Below the pieces are notes generated by a model. That model saw only the letters and a list, made by a program, of their open reading frames with translations. It made no database searches and was not told where the DNA came from. Positions 22,782 to 30,483 of a stretch of 43,638 nt of DNA are shown here, piece by piece. The DNA lies in the NCBI GenBank assembly GCA_903821875.1, contig CAIJMU010000153.1, forward strand, positions 1-43,638. Reading direction: 5' to 3'. Positions within the stretch are counted from its first letter, which is position 1. Each line of letters begins with the position of its first letter. The translations under genes and the position numbers were made by a program. Source of the stretch: an uncultured Spirochaetota bacterium (GTDB lineage Bacteria; Spirochaetota; Spirochaetia; Treponematales; Rectinemataceae).

Positions 22782-24715
22782 CCTTTGGCCTGGCGGCTGC
22801 GCGGCGGGCCAAAGGCCCGCGTCGAGTTCAGCACTGCGGCAAGGGCTACGCCGACGTCGGCAATGACTGCCAGCCACATGTTCGCCCCTCCGAAGGCAGC
22901 GAGGACGAGGAAGGACGATTTCACGCCGAGGGCCAGGACGATGTTCTGTACTATGATGGCCCTTACCGCCCGCGCGTGGCGTATCGCCTCCGGGATGCGT
23001 CCGAGGTCGTCAGACAGGAGGACGACGTCGGCCGTCCCTATCGCGGCGTCGGTGCCCCCACCCATGGCCACACCGACATCGGCGCGGGCGATCACGGGGG
23101 CGTCGTTCGTCCCGTCGCCCGCGAACAGCACGGCGTTCCGCCTTTTGCCGGTCCTGGCGTCAACCGGGCATTCCTTCAGTATTATCTCGAATTCGCGGAG
23201 CTTGCCGGAGGGATCGAGGGCAGCCCGGCAGTCGGCTATGCCCAGGGAGCTTGCGACTGCCTCGGCCGGTCCCCTCGCATCGCCGGTCAGTATCGACAGC
23301 CTGCCTACGCCAAGGCCTCGCAGTTCAGCGAGCGCAGCCGGAGATTCGGGACGAGTCATATCCCCTGCGGCTATCCAGCCCGCATAGGTCTTTCCGACGG
23401 CGACATGGGCGACGGTGGAACCGATGGGAGCGATGGCCAGAGCCGGAACCTTGACTCCCTCAAGCGCCATCAGTTCCTCGTTCCCCACGACTACCGATTG
23501 GCCTCCGACCAGGGCGGCGACACCACGGCCGGGATGCTCGCGGAACTCGCTTCCATGATCGGTGCCGGCCATGACGAGGCTTCTCCGTGAGGCCTCGTGC
23601 AGGATCGCGCGCGCAAGGGGGTGAGTCGAGCGGGATTCAGCGCTTCCGGCAACGCTGAGGAGGGTTTCCACGCTGGTTCCCGTGGCGGCGTGGACGGCGG
23701 TTACCGAAAAGGAGCCCGTAGTGACGGTACCGGTCTTGTCGAAGACAACGCGGTCCACCCGAGCGAGGGCGTCGAGTACCTCACCGCCTCGCACAAGGAT
23801 TCCTCGACGGGCCGTGCCTCCCAGCCCCGCCAGGTATCCCAGGGGAATGGAAAGCACGAGGGCGCAGGGGCAGGAGATCACGAGCATCACGAGAGCCCGG
23901 TAGACCCACACTGAAAGGCTCTGTCCAGGCAGGAGGAGGGGCGGCAGAAAGGCTGTGGCGAGGGCGAGGCCGACCACCAGGGGCGTGTACCAGCGTGCAA
24001 AGCGAGTAACCATGCGTTCAGTCCTCGCCTTGCGTCCCGAGGCCTCCTCGACTAGGTCGATGATGCGGGCTGCCTTCGATTCGGCAACCGTCCCGTGAGC
24101 CCGGATCTCGAGCGAGCCGTCAAGGGCGATGGAGCTGCCCATGATCGCCGAGTCGGGACCTACGGAACGCGGGGCTGGTTCTCCTGTCAGCGTGCGCGTG
24201 TCGATGAAGGAGCGACCCGATTCCACGGTGCCGTCAACCGGGACGCTCTCCCCCGGGAGCACCAGGAGGAGGTCGCCCTTGACCACCTTCCCGGCGTCGA
24301 GCAAGCTCCACTGCCCATCGACATACAGGCGCGCGGTCGCTACCCTCCGGTCCAGGAGCGAGCGTATCGAGGCGCGTGATCGCTCGGTAGCCCTCTCCTG
24401 GAGGAATTCTCCGACGCGATAGAAGGCCATCACGCCGACAGCCTCCTCCCAGGCGCCTATCAGGATTGCCCCAATTGTGGCTATCGACATCAGGAAGAGC
24501 TCGTCGAAGACCTGGCCCCGCGCGATGTTGCGGGCCGCGCCCCTGAGGACGGGCCAGCCCACAATGAGCCAGGCCAGCACGAAGGGGAGGGCACGCACCC
24601 AGGTTTCCAGGACCCCCGTGGACTCAAGGATGTAGCCTGCAGCGGCGATTGCGGCGGCAAGGAAGACCGGGCCAAGCTCTCGCGGGATCCTGCGGACGGA
24701 GCCGAAGCGCGTCAT
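22778..24715 (-). CDS. P1B-type metal-exporting ATPase (Zn/Cd/Pb class)
   Basis: 645 residues: membrane metal site SCPCALVLSIPLG (CPC 282-284), phosphorylation motif DKTGTVT (Asp 326), SESRSTHPLARAI with the HP dipeptide, and GDGTNDAPV. No N-terminal heavy-metal-associated domain or Cys-rich extension is present, so it starts almost directly with membrane helices. It should pump Zn2+, Cd2+ or similar ions out of the cytoplasm. The ATG overlaps the stop of the ArsR/SmtB regulator gene, so the two form an operon behind the 48-bp palindrome. Confidence 0.92.
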   Translation of the reverse strand: MTRFGSVRRIPRELGPVFLAAAIAAAGYILESTGVLETWVRALPFVLAWLIVGWPVLRGAARNIARGQVFDELFLMSIATIGAILIGAWEEAVGVMAFYRVGEFLQERATERSRASIRSLLDRRVATARLYVDGQWSLLDAGKVVKGDLLLVLPGESVPVDGTVESGRSFIDTRTLTGEPAPRSVGPDSAIMGSSIALDGSLEIRAHGTVAESKAARIIDLVEEASGRKARTERMVTRFARWYTPLVVGLALATAFLPPLLLPGQSLSVWVYRALVMLVISCPCALVLSIPLGYLAGLGGTARRGILVRGGEVLDALARVDRVVFDKTGTVTTGSFSVTAVHAATGTSVETLLSVAGSAESRSTHPLARAILHEASRRSLVMAGTDHGSEFREHPGRGVAALVGGQSVVVGNEELMALEGVKVPALAIAPIGSTVAHVAVGKTYAGWIAAGDMTRPESPAALAELRGLGVGRLSILTGDARGPAEAVASSLGIADCRAALDPSGKLREFEIILKECPVDARTGKRRNAVLFAGDGTNDAPVIARADVGVAMGGGTDAAIGTADVVLLSDDLGRIPEAIRHARAVRAIIVQNIVLALGVKSSFLVLAAFGGANMWLAVIADVGVALAAVLNSTRAFGPPRSRQAKG

Positions 24716-25167
24716 TCCCGTCTCCCCGCTTCGGCGGCATTCGCGACATGGGCTACATGTGCGCCGCCCAGGGCCAGGAGTCCCGATACGTGGTCGTCGT
24801 CGAGGGAATACCAGACGGTCTTTCCGTCGCGGCGGCTCTTTACGACGTGGGCGCCTCGAAGGAGGGCGAGCTGGTGGCTCAGGGCCGATTGGCCCATGCC
24901 CAGGAGGGCTCCGAGGTCGCAGACACAGAGTTCGCTGGCGGCTAGCGCCGAGAGGATGCGGATCCGTGTGGGATCGGAGAGTACCTTGAAAACCTCCGCT
25001 AGGTCGGCTGCTGTGGGCTTGGGCAGGAGGCTCAGACGGGCGGTTTCGATCGATGTCCTGTGGATAGAAGGAATTACGCAGGTATCGGCGCTGGCAAGCT
25101 CTACCAGGAGGTCGCGTGCCAGCTCCCGTCCGATCGCCAGGCTCTCGTTAAGGCCGCCATCCTCCAT
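24712..25167 (-). CDS. ArsR/SmtB-family metal-responsive repressor
   Basis: 151 residues from the ATG at 25167, which has a GGAGGGG ribosome site; the frame stays open to 25236 without a better start. It has a winged helix-turn-helix with the ELCVCDL metal motif (Cys 81, Cys 83) and a HQLALLRGAHVVKSRRDGKTVWYSL wing. A C-terminal tail with several His (DDDHVSGLLALGGAHVAHVANA) may form the alpha-5 Zn site. It should repress its own operon with the exporter and let go when Zn/Cd/Pb binds. The 48-bp palindrome upstream is the likely operator. Confidence 0.92.
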   Translation of the reverse strand: MEDGGLNESLAIGRELARDLLVELASADTCVIPSIHRTSIETARLSLLPKPTAADLAEVFKVLSDPTRIRILSALAASELCVCDLGALLGMGQSALSHQLALLRGAHVVKSRRDGKTVWYSLDDDHVSGLLALGGAHVAHVANAAEAGRRE

Positions 25168-25240
25168 ACGCCCCTCCACTGTGCCCTCCACTGTGCCATC
25201 CAGCCCAGACACCCATTTTAGGGCCATCCAGCACACACAC

Positions 25241-25288
25241 CCCTACATATGAACATATGAACATATGTTCATATGTTCATATGTAGGG
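25241..25288. promoter_or_regulatory. 48-bp perfect palindrome, probable ArsR/SmtB operator
   Basis: Two perfect 24-bp arms meet at 25264/25265 without a spacer. Each arm holds two ATATGAACAT-type half-sites, and TGAACAtaTGTTCA in the centre resembles known SmtB/ArsR-type operators. It sits 74 bp before the regulator's start and 134 bp before parE, so it could also affect the divergent gene. The stacked half-sites suggest binding of more than one dimer. Confidence 0.85.
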
Positions 25289-25421
25289 TAGCGCATCTCG
25301 TCGGGCCTGTCGAGAGTCGGGCCTGTCGAGAGCCGGCTCAGGGATTCGCTCGACGACCTTCGGCCGCCTCCTCCCTCGACTTCTCACCCATGAGGCTGAC
25401 GTGCTAGCATCCGACCAGATC

Positions 25422-27311
25422 ATGGCCACCACCGCGAAATACGACGAATCGAAGATCAAGACCCTCTCTTCGCTCGAGCACATACGCCTCCGGACTGGCA
25501 TGTACATCGGTCGCCTCGGTGACGGATCGAACGCCGACGACGGTATTTACGTGCTCCTGAAAGAGGTTGTCGACAACTCGATCGACGAGTTCATCATGGG
25601 CTCGGGTTCGCGCATCGACGTGAGGATCGAAGCGCAGCCTTCCGCCGAGCGCGGCTCGCCTGCAGCGACTGGCTCGACTACAGCCAAGGGCAAAGGCAAG
25701 GCCGCTCATCCTGTCAGCCGGACCCTGGTAAGCGTCCGTGACTGGGGACGCGGCATCCCCCTGGGCAAGGTCATCGAGTGCGTGTCGATCATCAACACGG
25801 GCGCCAAGTACAACGACGAGGTCTTCCAGTTTTCTGTAGGGCTGAACGGGGTCGGCACCAAGGCGGTCAACGCCCTCTCGGAGAACTTCAGGGTTGTGTC
25901 GTACCGCTCAGGCGAATATTTCGAGGCCAATTTCGAGCGCGGGGTCCTGAAGTCGAAGAAGCAGGGGACCACCCGTGAGAAGAACGGGACCCTCGTGGAG
26001 TTCGTGCCCGACAGTGAAATTTTCAACGAATACGCCTACAACATGGAGTTCGTCGAGCGGCGGATCCAGAACTACGCCTACCTCAACACGGGGCTCACCC
26101 TCCTCTTCAATGGCAAGGAATACGCCTCGAAGAACGGCCTCCAGGACCTCCTGGTCGAGGAAGTCGGAGAAGGCGCGTTGTACGAAATCGGATGGTGGAA
26201 GGGCGACCGCATCGAATTCGCCTTCACCCATACCGGAGAGTATGGCGAGGAGTACTTCGCCTTCGTCAACGGCCAGCACACCTCGGACGGCGGCTCCCAT
26301 CTCTCGGCCTTTCGGGAGGGATTCCTCAAGTCCGTAAACGAATTCTTCAAGGAGAGCTGGCGCGGGGAGGACGTGCGCGAGGGCATCGCGGCCGCCGTAG
26401 CCGTCAAGCTCAAGGACCCCATCTTCGAGAGCCAGACCAAGAACAAGCTTGGCAACTCGGACATCAAACCCTGGATCATGCAGGAGGTGAAGCGCGGACT
26501 CGACGACTTCCTCCGCCGCAACCCGACCGCTGCCAAGACCCTCCAGGAAAAGATCGTCTCCAACGAGCGCCTCCGTACGGAACTCAATGTCGTCAAGAAG
26601 GAAGCCAAGGAAGCCGCGAAGAAGATCGAGCTCAAGATCCCCAACCTGAAGGACTGCAAGCGCCATCTCTTCGATGGACCCGAGGGCGACGGCTCTATGC
26701 TCTTCCTCACCGAGGGTATCTCCGCAGCTGGCTCCATAGTGAGTGCCCGCAACGTGATGACCCAGGCCATCTTCTCGCTGCGCGGCAAGCCCGAGAACAT
26801 GCACGCCCGCAAGCGCACGGCCATCTACAAGAACGAGGAACTCTACAACATGATGATGGCCCTCGGCATAGAGAACACCATCGAGGGCCTCCGCTACGGA
26901 AAGATAGTAATTGCGACGGATGCCGACTACGACGGCTTCCACATCCGCAACCTCCTTCTGACCTTTTTCCTGACCTACTTCGAGGAGCTCGTCACGCAGG
27001 GCCGGGTCTACATCTTCGAGACCCCCCTGTTCAGGGTGCGCACCAAGCAGGTTACGCGCTACTGCTACTCCGCCCGCGAGCGTGACGCCGCCCTCGCCGC
27101 CCTTGGCACCAGCGCGGAGACCACCCGCTTCAAGGGCCTCGGAGAGATCAGCCCCAAGGAATTCGGCCAGTTCATCGGCGAGGACATCCGCCTCGTCCGC
27201 GTCGACATCCAGACCCTGAAGAACGTTCCGGAGGTGCTCAACTTCTACATGGGCAAGAACACGCCCGAGCGCCGCGAGTACATCATGCAGAATCTGGTGA
27301 ACGACCTCTAA
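25422..27311 (+). CDS. parE: DNA topoisomerase IV subunit B (ParE-type ATPase subunit)
   Basis: 629 residues: GHKL ATPase (LLKEVVDNSIDEF with Glu 48 and Asn 52, GRGIPLGK, GLNGVGTKAVNALS), transducer, and a C-terminal TOPRIM domain (DADYDGFHIRN, GLGEISPKEFGQFI). The TOPRIM start reads TEGISAAGS where most relatives have EGDSAxGS; the catalytic Glu is kept and the Asp is replaced by Ile. The ATG at 25422 is preferred; an in-frame GTG lies at 25401. It forms an A2B2 enzyme with the next gene (10 bp gap) and decatenates DNA. Confidence 0.9.
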   Translation: MATTAKYDESKIKTLSSLEHIRLRTGMYIGRLGDGSNADDGIYVLLKEVVDNSIDEFIMGSGSRIDVRIEAQPSAERGSPAATGSTTAKGKGKAAHPVSRTLVSVRDWGRGIPLGKVIECVSIINTGAKYNDEVFQFSVGLNGVGTKAVNALSENFRVVSYRSGEYFEANFERGVLKSKKQGTTREKNGTLVEFVPDSEIFNEYAYNMEFVERRIQNYAYLNTGLTLLFNGKEYASKNGLQDLLVEEVGEGALYEIGWWKGDRIEFAFTHTGEYGEEYFAFVNGQHTSDGGSHLSAFREGFLKSVNEFFKESWRGEDVREGIAAAVAVKLKDPIFESQTKNKLGNSDIKPWIMQEVKRGLDDFLRRNPTAAKTLQEKIVSNERLRTELNVVKKEAKEAAKKIELKIPNLKDCKRHLFDGPEGDGSMLFLTEGISAAGSIVSARNVMTQAIFSLRGKPENMHARKRTAIYKNEELYNMMMALGIENTIEGLRYGKIVIATDADYDGFHIRNLLLTFFLTYFEELVTQGRVYIFETPLFRVRTKQVTRYCYSARERDAALAALGTSAETTRFKGLGEISPKEFGQFIGEDIRLVRVDIQTLKNVPEVLNFYMGKNTPERREYIMQNLVNDL

Positions 27312-27321
27312 GGATTGAGAG

Positions 27322-29328
27322 ATGGCCTACGTAAAGAAGCTCTTCGACGAGAATTTCCTCTACTATGCCTCCTATGTCATCAAGGACAGGGCCATCCCCG
27401 ACCTCGAGGACGGGCTCAAGCCCGTGCAGCGGCGCATCATGCACACGCTCTTCGAGGCCGACGACGGGAAGTACCACAAGGTGGCCAACATCGTCGGCTC
27501 CTGCATGAAGTACCATCCCCACGGCGATGCCTCCATCTATTCAGCATTGGTTGTATTGGCCAACAAGGAGCTCTTCATCGACCGGCAGGGGAACTTCGGG
27601 AACCTCTACACCGGCGACGAGGCCTCGGCCGCCCGCTACATCGAGTGCCGGGCCACTCCGCTTGCCAAGGACGTCTTCCACAACCCGAAGATCACGACCT
27701 GGGTCGACAGCTACGACGGCCGCAACCGCGAGCCCGAGCTCTATCCCGCGAAACTTCCGGTACTACTGATCATCGGGGCGGAGGGCATCGCCGTCGGCAT
27801 GAGCACCAGGATACTCCCCCACAATCCCCTCGAAGTCATCCAGGCCGAGATCGCCTGCCTCAAGGGGAAGAAGTTCAACATCCTGCCCGACTTCCCCACC
27901 GGGGGCATTGTCGACGCCTCGGAGTACGACGAGGGCATGGGCCGCGTCCGCGTCCGGGCCCGCCTTGACCTCTCCGATCCCAAGCGCATCGTCATCCGCG
28001 AGATTCCCTTCGGCACTACCACCGAGAGCCTCATCGAGAGCATCGAGAACGCCGCCCGCAGCGGCCGCATCAAAGTGGCTTCGATCAATGACTTCACCAC
28101 CGAGACCGCCGAGATAGAGGTACGCCTGCAGCGCGGCACCTACGCAGAGGAGGTCGTGGACTCCCTCTACGCATTTACCCAGTGCGAGGTGTCAATCTCC
28201 TGCAACCTCCTCCTCATCAAGGAGGGGCAGCCCGTCCTCATGCGCGTGGGCGAGATTGTCAGGCACCACGCCGAGCGCCTCGTCGACATCCTGAGGCGCG
28301 AGCTGAAGATCGAAGAAGGCGAGCTTAAGGACGAACTCCACGCCCGCACCCTCGAACGCATCTTTATCGAGGAGCGCGTCTACAAGCGCATAGAGGACAA
28401 GAAGACCCAGGAAGCCGTGAACAAGGCGGTCTTCGACGGGCTCGCGCCCTTCCAGAAGGAGATAAAGCGCGAGGTGCTCGCCGAGGACGTTGAACGACTT
28501 CTGAAAATACCAATCAGGCGCATATCCCTCTACGACATCGAGAAGGCGAGGGCGGAGATGGCCAGGCTCAACGCGCGCCTCAAGGAGGTCCGCGCGCACC
28601 TGGCGACCATCGTCGACTACGCCATCAAGTGGCTTGAAGGCATCGCCAAAAAACTGGGGCCCACCTGGAAGCGGAAGACCGAGGTCAAGGGCTTCGGGCA
28701 TGTCGATGCCCGCGAGGTAGCCAAACGCGACCTGGTTGTCCGCTACGACCGGCAGAGTGGCTACCTCGGTACGGCGGTCTCCGGAGGCGAGAACCTCTTC
28801 TCCATCTCCTCCTTCGAGAAGGTCCTTGTCATAAGGCGGAGCGCCTACTGGTCGGTCGTCCCGGCGCCCGAGAAGCTCTTTGTCGACGAGGGCATGCTCC
28901 ACGCAGCAGTCGCCGACAAGGACGAGCTGGCCGATGTGGTCTTTTCAATTGTGTATAAGGAAGGGGCGACGGGCTATCCCTGCATCAAGCGCTTCCAGAT
29001 CGAAGGCTGGATCATGAACAAGGACTACCAGCTCCTTTCCGAAGGCTCGCAGGTGCTCTGGTTCACTGTCGCGAAGGCAGCGAGCATTACACTTCGCTAT
29101 GTCAAGAAGCCACGCATCAAGGGCCTGGAGGGCCATTTCCGCCTCGGCGACTATGACGTGAAGGGTATCAAGGCCAATGGAGTCCGCCTGGCCGCCCGGG
29201 AGGTCGAGTCTGCGGAAGGCATGGACTCGCCAAGCCCAGCCAGGCGAGCCAAGGCACCCGAGCTCTTCGACGCGGTCCCGCAAAAGCCTTCTGCCAGAAA
29301 GCCTGCCCCAGTGAAGAAGAAGAAGTGA
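27322..29328 (+). CDS. parC: DNA topoisomerase IV subunit A (ParC-type)
   Basis: 668 residues: winged helix (GLKPVQRRIMHTL, YHPHGDASIY in the quinolone-region position), active-site Tyr 106 in SAARYIECR, tower and coiled coil, then a short C-terminal domain and a Lys-rich tail. The C-terminal part is shorter than in GyrA and has no clear GyrA box, which supports ParC over gyrase. It breaks and rejoins DNA together with the ParE product encoded directly upstream. Confidence 0.9.
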   Translation: MAYVKKLFDENFLYYASYVIKDRAIPDLEDGLKPVQRRIMHTLFEADDGKYHKVANIVGSCMKYHPHGDASIYSALVVLANKELFIDRQGNFGNLYTGDEASAARYIECRATPLAKDVFHNPKITTWVDSYDGRNREPELYPAKLPVLLIIGAEGIAVGMSTRILPHNPLEVIQAEIACLKGKKFNILPDFPTGGIVDASEYDEGMGRVRVRARLDLSDPKRIVIREIPFGTTTESLIESIENAARSGRIKVASINDFTTETAEIEVRLQRGTYAEEVVDSLYAFTQCEVSISCNLLLIKEGQPVLMRVGEIVRHHAERLVDILRRELKIEEGELKDELHARTLERIFIEERVYKRIEDKKTQEAVNKAVFDGLAPFQKEIKREVLAEDVERLLKIPIRRISLYDIEKARAEMARLNARLKEVRAHLATIVDYAIKWLEGIAKKLGPTWKRKTEVKGFGHVDAREVAKRDLVVRYDRQSGYLGTAVSGGENLFSISSFEKVLVIRRSAYWSVVPAPEKLFVDEGMLHAAVADKDELADVVFSIVYKEGATGYPCIKRFQIEGWIMNKDYQLLSEGSQVLWFTVAKAASITLRYVKKPRIKGLEGHFRLGDYDVKGIKANGVRLAAREVESAEGMDSPSPARRAKAPELFDAVPQKPSARKPAPVKKKK

Positions 29329-29341
29329 GGTTCCGCACTTA

Positions 29342-29371
29342 TTGACAACCCGCCGCCCTTGGGGGTACTTT
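29342..29371 (+). promoter_or_regulatory. Sigma70-type promoter of tRNA-Asn
   Basis: TTGACA (29342-29347), an 18-bp spacer and TACTTT (29366-29371). The predicted start is about 10 bp before the tRNA. Confidence 0.6.
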
Positions 29372-29388
29372 CCTCCCGCTTAGAACTT

Positions 29389-29461
29389 TCCCCTGTAGCT
29401 CAGCTGGCAGAGCAAGTGGCTGTTAACCACTGGGTCCGTGGTTCAAATCCGCGCGGGGGAG
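29389..29461 (+). tRNA. tRNA-Asn(GTT)
   Basis: Full cloverleaf: acceptor TCCCCTG/CGGGGGA, D-arm GCTC...GAGC, anticodon stem AGTGG/CCACT around CTGTTAA (anticodon GTT), T-arm CGTGG-TTCAAAT-CCGCG, discriminator G. No CCA is encoded. Confidence 0.96.
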
Positions 29462-29478
29462 CAAGTGTTAGCTTGATA

Positions 29479-29515
29479 GAAAGCCGTCCACGTTGGACGG
29501 CTTTCTTGTTTTTCT
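29479..29515 (+). terminator. Terminator of tRNA-Asn, possibly shared with the pilus locus
   Basis: A 12-bp perfect stem GAAAGCCGTCCA/TGGACGGCTTTC with a 3-nt loop, followed by TTGTTTTTCT. It also lies 37 bp after the stop of the converging tip gene and could stop transcription from that side less efficiently. Confidence 0.88.
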
Positions 29516-29541
29516 TCGGTCACAAAACCAGAAGAGCCGAG

Positions 29542-30483
29542 CTACGGGGCCGTAAGCGTCACGGTCAGGTTATCGGTGTAGGTACCGGATGAGAGATCGG
29601 CCCCCAGGGTCCCAATCGTTGCGGTGATGGCATACTTGGCCGGGACTGTCGTGTTGTTCTTGAGCGCTCCGCTTACGAGGGTGGTGCTCCCCGTTGTCAG
29701 GCTCTTTGTGTTCACTCCCTGCTTGAGGATATAGGGCACTGTATCGATTCCGTTGCTTAGGGCACCCTTATTCGGTGAAGTCAGGGCTAGGCTGTAGCTA
29801 ACATTGGAGCGGACGAGGATGTCCGCTCCAAGGGTCGCACCGGCGGTCAAGGTGCCGAAATCGAGGGGCTGGCTCGTGGTTGTTGCCGAAAAAGAGCCGC
29901 CCGTGGGCACCACCGAGACATCGTAGCTGTTGGGCACGGTGACGGCAATGAGCTGTGTTTTTGTTGAAGAGGTTCCGCCCAGGGTGGGGAAACTGTTGCA
30001 GCTCGGCCAGAGCTTTTCGGTAAGGGAAATCGTGTAGGCCCCGGGATTGGGAAAGGTCGAGTTGGCCAGGGCAATATCGAAGCTAAAGTTCTGGACGGCA
30101 CCATTGGCTGTTCCGCTCGGAAAGTTTCCAGAGAGTACCTGGGTCAAGGTGCTCGGGTTCGGGCCAATGAAGAGCTGGTTGACTGCGTAATTGGGTGCCC
30201 AGGCTGTGTAGTTGAGGGCTGGGTTCGCTGTAGGAGAGACCGAGGCTGCGGAGATGATGATACAGTAGCGTCGGCCGGCCCTATAGCTGGGACTCGAACT
30301 GAGGGTTGAATAGGTGACAGTGACATGGCAGGTAACCCATACGGTGGAATCGGCCGAATAGGTGACAGCCTGGGTGCTGTCGACTGTCCAGTTCAGGGTT
30401 GCCGCACCCAGCTCCGCCATGGACGACAGGAAAACGAGGCAGAGTGCCATTGCAGAAAGCGAAAACGTCGACCGAAATTTCAT
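29542..30483 (-). CDS. SCPU-type two-domain pilus tip protein (copy A)
   Basis: 313 residues. A signal peptide (about 1-28, ending AELGAA) is followed by two immunoglobulin-like halves. The C-terminal half has the spore-coat-U (SCPU) signature: QPLDFGTLTAGATLGADI in the middle and SSGTYTDNLTVTLTAP at the end. Two-domain SCPU proteins act as tip adhesins of archaic (sigma-type, Csu-like) chaperone-usher pili. Its ATG overlaps the usher stop by 4 bp. A close paralogue lies at 33832-34773. The adhesin role is inferred from family and gene order; the ligand is unknown. Confidence 0.83.
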   Translation of the reverse strand: MKFRSTFSLSAMALCLVFLSSMAELGAATLNWTVDSTQAVTYSADSTVWVTCHVTVTYSTLSSSPSYRAGRRYCIIISAASVSPTANPALNYTAWAPNYAVNQLFIGPNPSTLTQVLSGNFPSGTANGAVQNFSFDIALANSTFPNPGAYTISLTEKLWPSCNSFPTLGGTSSTKTQLIAVTVPNSYDVSVVPTGGSFSATTTSQPLDFGTLTAGATLGADILVRSNVSYSLALTSPNKGALSNGIDTVPYILKQGVNTKSLTTGSTTLVSGALKNNTTVPAKYAITATIGTLGADLSSGTYTDNLTVTLTAP

